Shown here one piece after another: positions 7,092-14,922 of a DNA stretch of 21,193 bases. How positions within the stretch are numbered: the first letter of the stretch is position 1; each line of letters begins with the position of its first letter. A program made the position numbers and the translations under genes. Source of the stretch: an uncultured Bifidobacteriaceae bacterium. GTDB lineage: Bacteria; Actinomycetota; Actinomycetes; Actinomycetales; Bifidobacteriaceae. Below the pieces are notes generated by a model. The model saw only the letters and a list, made by a program, of their open reading frames with translations. It was not told the origin of the DNA and searched no databases. Location: the NCBI GenBank assembly GCA_946891915.1, contig CAMPNN010000017.1, forward strand, positions 1 through 21,193, given 5' to 3'.

Positions 7092-8717
7092 TTATTCAGC
7101 AGCAGCTTGCGCAGTAGCAGCTTCAGCTTTAGCTTCTGCACGAGCTTGCTCTTCTGACTCGCCTTCTGCAACCTTTTCTGCAGCAGCAGCATCTTGAGCA
7201 AACAAGGTTTCAACCGGAACACCTAGCTTCTTAGCCTTACGAAGCTGCTTTCCAAGCAACGAGTTGCGGTAAGAGTAGCCGAAGTACACTGCGAAACCAA
7301 TTGCCAACCATACTGCGAAACGAATCCATGTGAGCACAGACAAGTTAAGCATGAGCCAGAATGTGGAAAGTGCTGCAAACAGCGGAAGCCACGGATTTCC
7401 TGGCACAGTAAACGAACGATGCAAATCAGGCCTGCGCATACGCATAATCGGCACACCTGCGGAAACCAGCAGGAACGCAGAAAGCGTACCAATATTAACC
7501 ATGTCAGAAAGAATGCCAATATCGAGAGTGGAAGCCACAACTGCCACAACAACGCCGGATACAATCTGAAGCCTTGCAGGAATACCACGCTTACTCACCT
7601 TGGAGAAGCTACGTGGAAGCAAACCATCGCGGCTAACTGCGAAGATAATTCGCGTAAGACCAAGCAAAAGAACCATAACAACGGTTGTTAAACCAATAAC
7701 AATACCGAGGGAAATAATCTTTGCAGCCCAAGTAGCACCCACGAGTTCGAAGCTAGTAGAAAGCGAAGGAGCTGCCTGCTTAGCCAAATCCTTGTAGGAA
7801 ACCATACCGGTTGTCACAACTGCAACGAGGATGTAAAGAACGGTAACAATAAGCAAACCAAGGCCAATGCCTCGTGGAATGTTCTTATGCGGATCCTTAG
7901 TTTCCTCAGCAGTGGTTGCCACAACGTCAAAGCCGATGAATGCGAAGAACACGAGTGCTGCACCGGAAAGAATGCCAGGAATGCCATAAACGGCTGGCTG
8001 CATGCCGGTTACCCACTGCCACAAAGGCTGTGACATAACGCCGGAAACTTCCATTCCCTTTACACTAGCAACATCAGTTGCAGGTGGAACAAATGGCGTA
8101 AAGTTAGAAGCCTTAATGTAGAAGAAGCCAACAACAACCACGAACAGAACAATACCAATCTTCAAAATTGTTAATGCACCGTCGAAGCGTGCGGAAAGCT
8201 TAGTTCCAAGAACAAGCATAGTTGTAAAGAATGCAACGATTATAATTGGTGCCACATCAACGGTAAAACCGCCCAAACTAAAGCTTGTGGTCATATTCAA
8301 GCCAAAAAGCTTCATCAAATCGTTAAGGTACACGCCCCAATACTTTGCAATCACCGAGCCAGCCATCAGCATTTCCAGGATCATATCCCAGCCAATAATC
8401 CAAGCAATAAGCTCGCCAACTGTTGTGTAAGTAAAGGTATACGCGGAACCAGCAACCGGAATCATTGATGCAAATTCTGCATAGCACATTGCAGCAGAAC
8501 CGCACACAACACCTGCAATAATGAAGCTAATAATTACTGCAGGACCGGCATGGAATGCAGCAGCTTGGGCACCGACCGAGAAAATACCGGCACCAACAGC
8601 CACAGCCACACCCATAACTGCCAAATCCCACGCATTTAAGGTACGTTTAAGATGGCGATCGCCATCCATTGTCTCTGCGATAGTCTGTTCAACAGACTTT
8701 TTTCTCCATATTTGCAT
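7092..8717 (-). CDS. APC-superfamily amino-acid permease (cationic amino-acid transporter type)
   Basis: A 541-aa integral membrane protein with 12-14 predicted helices. The N-terminus MQIWRKKSVEQ, then LKRTLNAWDLAVMGV and VGAGIFSVG, matches the YfnA/CAT subgroup of amino acid-polyamine-organocation transporters. FAFIGFDVVATTAEETKDPHKNIPRGI is the conserved TM6 region of that group (split here as FAFIGFDVVATTAEE and TKDPHKNIPRGI), and GLTRIIFAVSRDGLLP follows. Likely function is amino-acid uptake, specificity unknown. The C-terminal tail is Ala/Glu-rich and probably cytoplasmic. The start at 8717 is set by family alignment; the ribosome site is weak (GAAAG), and an in-frame start 18 codons upstream would add a hydrophobic leader unlike relatives. 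It stands alone between its own candidate promoter and a good terminator. Confidence 0.9.
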   Translation of the reverse strand: MQIWRKKSVEQTIAETMDGDRHLKRTLNAWDLAVMGVAVAVGAGIFSVGAQAAAFHAGPAVIISFIIAGVVCGSAAMCYAEFASMIPVAGSAYTFTYTTVGELIAWIIGWDMILEMLMAGSVIAKYWGVYLNDLMKLFGLNMTTSFSLGGFTVDVAPIIIVAFFTTMLVLGTKLSARFDGALTILKIGIVLFVVVVGFFYIKASNFTPFVPPATDVASVKGMEVSGVMSQPLWQWVTGMQPAVYGIPGILSGAALVFFAFIGFDVVATTAEETKDPHKNIPRGIGLGLLIVTVLYILVAVVTTGMVSYKDLAKQAAPSLSTSFELVGATWAAKIISLGIVIGLTTVVMVLLLGLTRIIFAVSRDGLLPRSFSKVSKRGIPARLQIVSGVVVAVVASTLDIGILSDMVNIGTLSAFLLVSAGVPIMRMRRPDLHRSFTVPGNPWLPLFAALSTFWLMLNLSVLTWIRFAVWLAIGFAVYFGYSYRNSLLGKQLRKAKKLGVPVETLFAQDAAAAEKVAEGESEEQARAEAKAEAATAQAAAE

Positions 8718-8807
8718 AATAAACGCACTTTCGTTGAGATATAGGTATAAAGGTATAGACGCAATTAGCAACGCATCAACGAATTATGCGGAACACTTGC
8801 GACGTTA

Positions 8808-8837
8808 TTTATATAAAAATTCTTATTTAATTCACAA
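8808..8837 (-). promoter_or_regulatory. Candidate promoter of the permease gene
   Basis: Minus-strand TTGTGA (8837-8832), an 18-bp spacer and TATAAA (8813-8808) would give a leader of about 85 nt. The region is very AT-rich, so chance matches are easy. Confidence 0.35.
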
Positions 8838-8891
8838 ATGGGGATAAATAAGAAATCTTATATAAATAATTTAGGTAAATATTACACAAAA

Positions 8892-8922
8892 CACCGCTTA
8901 TACGGTAGTTTTACCGTGTGTT
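8892..8922. other. Hairpin between murB and the permease gene (possible operator or weak terminator)
   Basis: ACGGTA-GTTT-TACCGT (8902-8917) is a perfect 6-bp palindrome, extended by AACAC/GTGTT arms with a bulge. On the minus strand it is followed by GTGTTTTGTG, so it could weakly terminate murB. The rest of 8718-8996 is AT-rich with no gene seen. Confidence 0.35.
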
Positions 8923-8996
8923 CCTTTATTATTTACGAAATTTTATTGAATAGACGGATATATTACTGTATAGCCTAGAATATAAGCGTAAAATTT

Positions 8997-10274
8997 TCAG
9001 TTTACAGATATTCCTATTAGCACTGGTTCAGGCACTAATGTGATTCCAAATTTATTTTTAACGCCATAAATAACAGTTTTTGCCAAAGCAAGAACGTCAC
9101 TAGAAGTAGCATTATTACGATTAGTAAGCGCCAAAGTATGTAAAGAAGAAAGACCAGCAGGAGAAGCCTTACCGTCCTCCACAAGCCTAAACCCCTTGTG
9201 GAATCCAGCATGGTCAATAAGCCAAGCAGCAGAAGTTTTTACGCCGTCAGAGCCATCGGCAAGAACAGCGTCAAAACGCGGAGCATCCTCCGGAAGCAAA
9301 GCAGCTTGAGCCTTAGTCATAATTGGATTCATAAAGAAACTACCGCAACTATGACGATCACTGTAAAAATCGTCACCCTCATGCCACTGCCCAGCAACAT
9401 AATCTTCCTTCTGCAAATTCAAAGCAGATTCCACTCCCGCAGCACTTTTTGCACCCTGCATCCACTTATTTTCGTAACGAGAAGCATCTTCAAGCATGCC
9501 TTTAGAAGCGCGAACACGCAAAACTTCACGACGAATTGCTTGAGTTAGCATGCGATCTCCAACTTCTACACGCAAAGCACGAGCAAGCTGCGAATGAGCC
9601 ACAATGCCAGTGCTGCTATGATGCAAGCAGAACGTAACCGACAACACAACGTAACGCGGAGTAGGAAAATAGGAATCCGCTGGAACTCCTGCAACAGCAT
9701 ACATGCTTTGCTTAAGAGCAGAAGTGCGGTAGCCAAAACGCAATTGATCTTTTTGCAATTCAAGCGTTACTTTATTTTCACGATCCCAAACTTCCACAGA
9801 AGTAACGCTCTGAGACACTTCCTGACCATACGCGCCAATATTTTGCACAACCGACGCTCCAACAGTGCCAGGAATACCAGAAAGCCCCTCAACGCCTTCA
9901 AGGCCAAGCTCAATTACGTGAGAAACAAAATCATCCCAATTGCAACCAGCTTCAGCGTTTACATGCACTAAATGAGCGCCGCTTTTATCAACACCATCTT
10001 CTGCTGGAGCTGCTTCATCAAGAACATGAATAGCGCGACGAGCATCACGAACCACAACTCCGTTAAAAGGCTCATCACTTACGAGCATGTTAGAGCCGCC
10101 GCCAATAACACATAAAGGCAGATTCGCGCAATCTGCATCCTCAACAGCCTCAATCACATCAACACGCGTTTTTGGCTCTACAAAACGAGCAATTTTGCCA
10201 CCAACTCCAATTGTTGTAAGGTCCGAAAACGCTGGATTATCTGCCAAAGATGCCAAAGATGCTTGCATAGTCAT
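8997..10274 (-). CDS. murB: UDP-N-acetylenolpyruvoylglucosamine reductase
   Basis: A 425-aa FAD enzyme that reduces UDP-GlcNAc-enolpyruvate to UDP-MurNAc with NADPH, the second committed step of peptidoglycan synthesis. The FAD domain shows GGGSNMLV, and GLSGIPGTVGASVVQNIGAYGQEV supplies the substrate/FAD contacts (written here as GLSGIPGTVGASVVQ and NIGAYGQEV). The C-terminal domain has SCGSFFMNP with the proton-donor Ser312, then SAAWLIDHAGFHKG and HTLALTNR. It belongs to the type I family and is longer than average, as in other actinobacteria. The ATG at 10274 has no Shine-Dalgarno; TAGAAT (10287-10282) lies 7 nt before it, suggesting leaderless mRNA. The T-tract of the rpmG terminator lies just upstream of that hexamer. 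Confidence 0.95.
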   Translation of the reverse strand: MTMQASLASLADNPAFSDLTTIGVGGKIARFVEPKTRVDVIEAVEDADCANLPLCVIGGGSNMLVSDEPFNGVVVRDARRAIHVLDEAAPAEDGVDKSGAHLVHVNAEAGCNWDDFVSHVIELGLEGVEGLSGIPGTVGASVVQNIGAYGQEVSQSVTSVEVWDRENKVTLELQKDQLRFGYRTSALKQSMYAVAGVPADSYFPTPRYVVLSVTFCLHHSSTGIVAHSQLARALRVEVGDRMLTQAIRREVLRVRASKGMLEDASRYENKWMQGAKSAAGVESALNLQKEDYVAGQWHEGDDFYSDRHSCGSFFMNPIMTKAQAALLPEDAPRFDAVLADGSDGVKTSAAWLIDHAGFHKGFRLVEDGKASPAGLSSLHTLALTNRNNATSSDVLALAKTVIYGVKNKFGITLVPEPVLIGISVN

Positions 10275-10281
10275 GGTTCAA

Positions 10282-10287
10282 ATTCTA
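10282..10287 (-). promoter_or_regulatory. -10 element giving a probable leaderless murB transcript
   Basis: TAGAAT on the minus strand ends 7 nt before the murB ATG, so the predicted transcription start falls on or next to the A of ATG. No convincing -35 was found. Confidence 0.5.
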
Positions 10288-10295
10288 ACAGCAAC

Positions 10296-10325
10296 AAATA
10301 ACAAAAACCCCGCAAAAAGCGGGGT
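10296..10325 (-). terminator. Rho-independent terminator of the tRNA-rpmG unit
   Basis: ACCCCGC (10307-10313), an AAAAA loop (10314-10318) and GCGGGGT (10319-10325) form a strong hairpin. The minus strand then reads TTTTTGTTATTTGTT. Confidence 0.9.
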
Positions 10326-10399
10326 AATAAGTATAAAATCTGCGCAATCAAATTAAGTCTAAAACAAGACGCTATATTAACGCAGCAAGCTGAATATTT

Positions 10400-10570
10400 T
10401 CAGCGAGTCTCGCGATGAAGCGTATGCTTGCCGCAACGTGGGCAGAACTTGTTCAACTCAAGACGATCAGGCGTGTTACGACGATTCTTCGTCGTGATGT
10501 AATTACGCTCCTTGCACTCCGTGCATGCCATCGTAATGCCCGGACGGATGTCAGCGCTCTTGCTTGCCAT
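10400..10570 (-). CDS. rpmG: 50S ribosomal protein L33 (bL33), zinc-ribbon type
   Basis: A 56-aa ribosomal protein. The sequence begins [16 protein letters not shown] and contains CxxC pairs at Cys16/19 and Cys43/46, the zinc-binding form of bL33. [20 protein letters not shown], split by the second pair, is the conserved core. AGAGGTGA lies 5 nt before the ATG. The gene follows tRNA-Met directly, a common actinobacterial arrangement, so it is probably processed from the same transcript. Confidence 0.97.
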   Translation of the reverse strand: MASKSADIRPGITMACTECKERNYITTKNRRNTPDRLELNKFCPRCGKHTLHRETR

Positions 10571-10623
10571 TTCGTTCACCTCTACAATTCATTGTTGGCC
10601 AGCCAGTCTCCTACTGGCCGTTG

Positions 10624-10697
10624 TAGCGAGGAAGAGACTCGAACTCTTGACCTTACGATTATGAGTCGTACGCTCTAGCCAGCTGAGCTACCCCGCC
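10624..10697 (-). tRNA. tRNA-Met(CAT), elongator type
   Basis: Acceptor GGCGGGG pairs with CCTCGCT, including G-T pairs, with A73. D-stem GCTC/GAGC. The anticodon loop CTCATAA is closed by TACGA/TCGTA, giving CAT. It lacks the three G-C pairs of the initiator anticodon stem, so it is an elongator; a tRNA-Ile with modified CAT is less likely. CCA is not encoded. Confidence 0.93.
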
Positions 10698-10701
10698 AGA
10701 G

Positions 10702-10773
<72 letters not shown>

Positions 10774-10774
10774 G

Positions 10775-10856
10775 TGGCGGGTAGTGGATTCGAACCACTG
10801 AAGCACGAAGCGGCTGATTTACAGTCAGCTCCCTTTGACCACTTGGGAAACCCGCC
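10775..10856 (-). tRNA. tRNA-Tyr(GTA)
   Basis: Acceptor GGCGGGT/ACCCGCC. The anticodon loop CTGTAAA is closed by GCTGA/TCAGC, giving GTA. It has a long variable arm as expected for bacterial class II tRNA-Tyr, and A73. Only 1 nt separates its 3' end from the 5' end of tRNA-Thr, so maturation must cut both tRNAs at nearly the same place. Confidence 0.96.
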
Positions 10857-10898
10857 AGCAGTCTCCGTAAGAAGTGAACTTCAAACGGCAACTTTGTT

Positions 10899-10927
10899 AT
10901 TCTGCCACGAGCGCGCGACTAATGCAA
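10899..10927 (-). promoter_or_regulatory. Promoter of the tRNA-Tyr/Thr/Met-rpmG unit
   Basis: Minus-strand TTGCAT (10927-10922), a 17-bp GC-rich spacer and CAGAAT (10904-10899), about 43 bp before tRNA-Tyr. Confidence 0.5.
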
Positions 10928-10968
10928 GTCTAAGACACGCCGAAAGCGGAAAAAATTCCAGCAAAAAG

Positions 10969-12066
10969 CTAGTTATTTAGCGAAAAACCGTCATTTTTTA
11001 ATTTTTCACAAATTGTCAACACGCGGTCATTTGCCTCACGTTCGCCAATACTAATGCGGATACCCTCACCAGCAAATGCACGAACAGACAAGCCAGCTGC
11101 CACAAAACGCTCAGTTGCACGCTCAGTTTCATCGCCAAACGGCATCCAGAAGAAGTTTGCGTAAGCATCAGTAATATTCCAACCCTGCTCACGCAAAGCG
11201 GAAACAATACGCTCGCGCTCAGCAACAAGAGCTTCAACGCGAATCTGCATCTCCTTGTTAGCAGCATCTTCCAACGAAGCCAACGCAGCAACTTGAGCTA
11301 CTTGAGACACACCAAACGGCACTGCAACCTTACGCATGCCCTCTACAACGTCTGCAGGAGCAATCGCATATCCAATTCGCAAACCAGCCAAGCCATAAGC
11401 CTTAGAGAAAGTCTGAGCCACAACCACGTTTGGATACTCTTTGTACAACTTCATGCCATCTGCCGTGCCCTTAGCAGTGTTAAACTGCACATAAGCCTCG
11501 TCAATAAGCACAAGAACGTCACTTGGCACAGCATCCAACACCTTGCGAGCTTCTTCCTCACTAAGCGAAGCAGAAGTTGGGTTATTAGGATTATTCAAAA
11601 TAACCAAACGCGTACGCTCGTTAATAGCAGCAATCATAGCGTCAATATCGTGAGAACCGTCAGCACGGTTAGGAATCTTAACGCTTGTAGCGCCCGCGCC
11701 AGTCACAATAATCGGATAAGCCTCAAAGCTTCTCCACGGGTACACAACTTCGTCGCCAGGACCAGCAACTAAATCAACAAGCTGCGTAATAACTTCTGTA
11801 GATCCGCAACCAAGCACAACTTCATCCGAAGTCACACCAAAACGCTTAGCAAGTTCTTCAACAACTTCCGTTCCACGCATATTAGGATAACGGTTAATCA
11901 CATTAAGTGCGCGAGTTGCAATAGCTTCTTTTACGCTATCAAGCGGCTCATATGGATTTTCATTACTTGAGATTTTATACGCACGAATGCCGTCCAATTT
12001 AGGAGCTGGCTTTCCCTGCTTGTAGTTAGGAATCGTATCTAAAATATTACGGTGTTTGTATGTCAT
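10969..12066 (-). CDS. hisC: HisC/Pat-type PLP aminotransferase (histidinol-phosphate or aromatic amino-acid aminotransferase)
   Basis: A 365-aa fold-type I PLP enzyme. Landmarks in order: ISSNENPYEP, RYPNMRGTE, LGCGSTEVI, PWRSFEAYP, NNPNNPTS, LIDEAYVQF and TFSKAYGLAGLRIGY with the Schiff-base Lys222. PWRSFE-YP, VPFGVSQVAQ and the overall pattern resemble the mycobacterial HisC2 (Pat) subtype more than housekeeping HisC. It stands outside any visible his operon, so an aromatic (phenylalanine/tyrosine) aminotransferase role is a real alternative. The ATG at 12066 is preferred because GGAG lies just upstream; an in-frame GTG at 12090 would add eight residues. The 3' end lies about 110 bp from tRNA-Tyr without an evident terminator. 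Confidence 0.85.
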   Translation of the reverse strand: MTYKHRNILDTIPNYKQGKPAPKLDGIRAYKISSNENPYEPLDSVKEAIATRALNVINRYPNMRGTEVVEELAKRFGVTSDEVVLGCGSTEVITQLVDLVAGPGDEVVYPWRSFEAYPIIVTGAGATSVKIPNRADGSHDIDAMIAAINERTRLVILNNPNNPTSASLSEEEARKVLDAVPSDVLVLIDEAYVQFNTAKGTADGMKLYKEYPNVVVAQTFSKAYGLAGLRIGYAIAPADVVEGMRKVAVPFGVSQVAQVAALASLEDAANKEMQIRVEALVAERERIVSALREQGWNITDAYANFFWMPFGDETERATERFVAAGLSVRAFAGEGIRISIGEREANDRVLTICEKLKNDGFSLNN

Positions 12067-12077
12067 ACTTCTCCATG

Positions 12078-12105
12078 ATACTACTTGCACGACTTAATTG
12101 CACAA
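12078..12105 (-). promoter_or_regulatory. Candidate promoter of the hisC-like gene
   Basis: Minus-strand TTGTGC (12105-12100), a 16-bp spacer and TAGTAT (12083-12078), directly after the T-tract of the groES terminator. It would give a very short leader containing only the GGAG ribosome site. Confidence 0.35.
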
Positions 12106-12147
12106 TAAAAAAAACGCTGGGAACAACGTTTCCGTCATTACCAGCGT
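12106..12147 (-). terminator. Rho-independent terminator of groES
   Basis: Arms ACGCTGG (12114-12120) and CCAGCGT (12141-12147) enclose a loop containing a second small GGAA/TTCC stem. The minus strand continues with eight T residues. Confidence 0.9.
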
Positions 12148-12175
12148 AAGTTTTATCGTTTCAACAGGCTAAATA

Positions 12176-12469
12176 CTAGCCAAGAATAGCAAGCACATCA
12201 CGAGAAGATACAATCAAGTAATCCTCGCCCTCGTAATGCACTTCAGTGCCACCATACTTGGAATACAGCACCTTATCGCCAACCTTAACATCCATAGGAA
12301 TGCGCTCACCCTTGTCGTCACGACGGCCAGGACCAACAGCAAGAACCTCACCCTGCTGCGGCTTTTCCTTCGCATTATCTGGAATATACAAGCCAGAAGC
12401 AGTCTGAGTTTCCGCCTGAGCCTGCTTCACAATAATCTTATCTTCCAACGGTGTGAGTTTAATCGACAC
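12176..12469 (-). CDS. groES: Co-chaperonin GroES (Hsp10)
   Basis: A 97-aa cytoplasmic cap of the GroEL chaperonin. Landmarks: [12 protein letters not shown], the mobile loop [12 protein letters not shown] with the GroEL-contacting hydrophobics, GEVLAVGPG, and [16 protein letters not shown]. The start is GTG at 12469, fixed by family alignment ([10 protein letters not shown]) and by AGAGGTGG 6 nt upstream; the longer frame towards 12592 runs back into the promoter. It is monocistronic: groEL is not adjacent, as is known for bifidobacteria. It is controlled by HrcA through the CIRCE element upstream. Confidence 0.96.
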   Translation of the reverse strand: MSIKLTPLEDKIIVKQAQAETQTASGLYIPDNAKEKPQQGEVLAVGPGRRDDKGERIPMDVKVGDKVLYSKYGGTEVHYEGEDYLIVSSRDVLAILG

Positions 12470-12571
12470 TGTCGCCACCTCTTTCTTAAGAGAGATACTA
12501 TCTTTGCACGCAAGCCACAATCCGACGAGGCTGACGATCACGTCCGCAATCGCACTTGCGTTCTGTCTTTT

Positions 12572-12600
12572 ATGGTACCGCGAATTTAGCACTCTGCCAA
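12572..12600 (-). promoter_or_regulatory. groES promoter, with the -35 inside the CIRCE loop
   Basis: Minus-strand TTGGCA (12600-12595), a 17-bp spacer and TACCAT (12577-12572). The -35 occupies the 9-nt spacer of CIRCE, so bound HrcA would cover it. The predicted leader is about 100 nt. Confidence 0.65.
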
Positions 12601-12612
12601 CTAGAGTGCTAA
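12586..12612. promoter_or_regulatory. CIRCE element (HrcA operator)
   Basis: TTAGCACTC-N9-GAGTGCTAA is an exact match to the CIRCE consensus. It lies upstream of groES and 21 bp past the stop of the preceding SepX-like gene. Confidence 0.97.
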
Positions 12613-12633
12613 ATTTTTTAGAAAATCTTTAAT

Positions 12634-13842
12634 TTAAGCATTGCGACGAGCAAGAACGTCATGCAGATTTGCAACACCAAGCGAATCTTCGGAGCTTTCT
12701 GGCGCTTCTACATCACTCGTCTGCTCTTCAGCATGGAATTTCGAAGAATTCGCGTTTGCAGAAGATTCAATAACTTTAGAAGATTTAGCAGATTTAATAG
12801 TTTCAGCAGATTTATCAACAGGAATTGCCTTAGCCACCTGCTTAGTTGACTTAATTTCCAAGCTTTCTGGAGCGAGATTTAGTGAAGAATTATTCGATTC
12901 ATTTTGCGAATCAGAACCCAAAGAGAACGAAATCAAATCCTGACTATTATTAGCGTTCGAAGCAGCTTCCGCATTATCAGAAGCATCTTCAGAAGAACTA
13001 TTCACAAATTCACTACTCTTAGACGCATTGCGCTCACGCAAAACAGCATCACGTTCTTCTGCAGCCCTACGCAAAGCCACCCTAATCTCATGCTGCTCCA
13101 TAACAGAAGTTGCGGTATCGTCGCGAGAATCACCACAATTCTCCACCAAAGCACGACTTTCAGCGCCAGAAGCAGAATCCTCAAAATTCTCAACCCTATA
13201 GGCATCCGCAAATGCATCTCCAGCAACCGAAGCACAATCAACCACAGCGCCATCAACCGCAGTGCCATCATCAATAGCGCCTACACCGCTACGATTACCC
13301 AACCTACTCACAACATCACTGTTATGGTTCTCGTACAACGAATCTTCCACATTGCGCTTTGAATTTGCACCCATTTTCGCAACGCGCGCTTCCCATTGAC
13401 GCGCATGCTTCGACGCACGCGAACCAAAATAAAGCACAACAGCAAGCATTGCTCCAGGAATAAGCGCAAAAGCCGGCGAAAACAGCCCAGAGCAACCTGC
13501 TAGTAACACAAGAAAAGTCAACACAGCAAGAGAAGCAACCAGCACACAACGGCGACGAATTGCAGCACGTCGAGCTGCACGAATACGCGCAATACGTTCA
13601 GGTGTTAATTTTCGTTTTTGCTGAGTCGGTTGCATACAAGCCTCTTTTGCCAACATACCGGTACCGTCACAAATACGCGCGATACTCCACTCACCTACAA
13701 GATGGAGCGTTGGTGAAAACCTATCTTCACGATGCTCAAGCATAGTCTTCATGCCGTTAATCGTGTGATTAGGCAACCACCCGAACCATAAGGCTACGAG
13801 GATGATTAACACAATTAGCGCACTCACCGATTCATAACCCAT
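12634..13842 (-). CDS. SepX/GlpR-like divisome membrane protein (tentative)
   Basis: A 402-aa membrane protein. Segments: TM1 at residues 7-24 followed by WLPNH, a soluble loop (EHREDRFSPTLHLVG), a strongly basic stretch (residues 76-98, many Arg), TM2 (98-116), TM3 (122-140), and a long acidic Ser/Asn/Glu-rich cytoplasmic tail (150-402). This order matches actinobacterial SepX/GlpR proteins, which act with FtsZ and Glp at the septum. The tail is low-complexity. The start at 13842 is supported by TATATT 7 nt upstream (TTGCTA at 18-bp spacing) with no Shine-Dalgarno, so leaderless translation is likely. The neighbouring SAF and FmdB genes fit a SepX-type neighbourhood. Identity rests on architecture and context, not on strong motifs. 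Confidence 0.55.
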   Translation of the reverse strand: MGYESVSALIVLIILVALWFGWLPNHTINGMKTMLEHREDRFSPTLHLVGEWSIARICDGTGMLAKEACMQPTQQKRKLTPERIARIRAARRAAIRRRCVLVASLAVLTFLVLLAGCSGLFSPAFALIPGAMLAVVLYFGSRASKHARQWEARVAKMGANSKRNVEDSLYENHNSDVVSRLGNRSGVGAIDDGTAVDGAVVDCASVAGDAFADAYRVENFEDSASGAESRALVENCGDSRDDTATSVMEQHEIRVALRRAAEERDAVLRERNASKSSEFVNSSSEDASDNAEAASNANNSQDLISFSLGSDSQNESNNSSLNLAPESLEIKSTKQVAKAIPVDKSAETIKSAKSSKVIESSANANSSKFHAEEQTSDVEAPESSEDSLGVANLHDVLARRNA

Positions 13843-13849
13843 AGTTATT

Positions 13850-13879
13850 AATATAAGGAAGTCGCGGGATGTGTAGCAA
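13850..13879 (-). promoter_or_regulatory. Promoter of the SepX-like gene
   Basis: Minus-strand TTGCTA (13879-13874), an 18-bp spacer and TATATT (13855-13850), ending 7 nt before the ATG, which predicts a leaderless transcript. Confidence 0.5.
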
Positions 13880-13980
13880 TATAAACGTTTCGGCGTGTCG
13901 TCAAAATGTAGGCTTAAAGCCTCAACCCCCACACAATATGCTGTGTAGTCGCGTTACCAGCTATTCATGTCACTTTCTAT

Positions 13981-14028
13981 TTTCGCAACCAACTATTTTC
14001 GCAGCCAATTATTTTCGCAACCGCCAAT
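13981..14028. repeat. 16-bp tandem repeat downstream of the SAF gene
   Basis: Three imperfect copies of TTTCGCAACCAACTAT (13981-13996, 13997-14012, 14013-14028) lie in the short gap between the SAF and SepX-like genes. Confidence 0.85.
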
Positions 14029-14033
14029 TCTCA

Positions 14034-14801
14034 TTACTGACTATTTGTGTGCTTCATAGCAACAATCGCAAGTGAAGGATTCGCAGACTGAGCTTGCAGT
14101 AATCTCAGAGCGTCCGCCGCAGGCATGGCTAGTGTAGTCGTATTTTGCTGATTTTGCGCCTGTTGCTGGGTTTTAGATATTCGCATCACAATAGCGTTAT
14201 GCATAATTTCAACATACCTATTATCAATACCATGAGTATCGGTTTCGTTAAATTCGTCATCATTTTTATTGCTTTTGTTTCTTTGTGAACCGTTATTTTT
14301 GGGTGAATTATTAGCGTCTTCTGCAGAATCTTGAATAGGTTTACTAAAAGCAAGATCTATTTTTTCGCCAGGTATAAGCGTGTGATCCGCGCTAGATAAG
14401 TGCACGGCAATAGCGGTAAAACCTTGAGGAATATTCGGCACGTGACTCACAGAATTTTGGAAAATTGGCATTCCTGATTGTATGTCACAAGTTGCAATAA
14501 GAAGATTATGCGAATATACGCGCTCGTATAGTGTGTGACGAAATACGGAATGCTTCGGCACTCGAATGTAATTAACGTCGTTAGCTGTAACTTTCGAACC
14601 CTGCTGAATATTACGCGTTGCTACTGGTATTACTTGCGTCGCTTGCGCATCGACAATTGCGGATATTACTAGCAAAGACATAACGCCTGCGCATAAAACG
14701 ACGATAATTTTTTGCATAAATGCACGCTGCCGCCTACGCGCTAACACACTGTGCTTACTAGAGCGTTGAAGATTCGAAAATAAAGAATATTGTTTACTCA
14801 T
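14034..14801 (-). CDS. SAF-domain membrane-anchored protein (CpaB/RcpC-like)
   Basis: A 255-aa protein with a basic N-terminus (ARRRQR), one membrane helix (about residues 29-50) and an extracytoplasmic SAF domain (about 57-120: IPVATRNIQQGSKVTANDV and VPKHSV), then a Gln/Asn-rich linker and tail. CpaB/RcpC proteins with this layout assist Flp pilus export, but no tad genes are visible. In other actinobacteria an orphan SAF gene of this type sits beside fmdB and mscL, so the role here is unknown. The start at 14801 is tentative: no Shine-Dalgarno, and a TAACAA hexamer 7 nt upstream fits a leaderless start; in-frame upstream extension would add a Phe/Arg-rich segment overlapping the fmdB terminator. 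Confidence 0.75.
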   Translation of the reverse strand: MSKQYSLFSNLQRSSKHSVLARRRQRAFMQKIIVVLCAGVMSLLVISAIVDAQATQVIPVATRNIQQGSKVTANDVNYIRVPKHSVFRHTLYERVYSHNLLIATCDIQSGMPIFQNSVSHVPNIPQGFTAIAVHLSSADHTLIPGEKIDLAFSKPIQDSAEDANNSPKNNGSQRNKSNKNDDEFNETDTHGIDNRYVEIMHNAIVMRISKTQQQAQNQQNTTTLAMPAADALRLLQAQSANPSLAIVAMKHTNSQ

Positions 14802-14835
14802 ATTTGCATTGTTACGTATGCAAAAGAGTCGCGCA

Positions 14836-14875
14836 ATAAAAAATGCGCGTTGTGGATAAAACATACCAACGCGCA
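14836..14875 (-). terminator. Rho-independent terminator after the fmdB-like gene
   Basis: TGCGCGTTG (14844-14852) and CAACGCGCA (14867-14875) form a 9-bp stem. The minus strand continues with TTTTTTATT. It lies about 100 nt past the fmdB stop and just upstream of the SAF gene. Confidence 0.8.
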
Positions 14876-14922
14876 ATAATTGCAAATATTTACTTACTAT
14901 TTACTATATTTTTGCAAGTTAC

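Noticed and set aside
8892..8922. Amino-acid riboswitch upstream of the permease
   Set aside because: Only a simple palindrome lies there, mostly outside the predicted leader; no conserved riboswitch core is seen.
14034..14801. Tad/Flp pilus locus because of the CpaB-like SAF domain
   Set aside because: No ATPase, prepilin or TadB/C genes are nearby; the neighbours fit the actinobacterial fmdB-SAF pairing.
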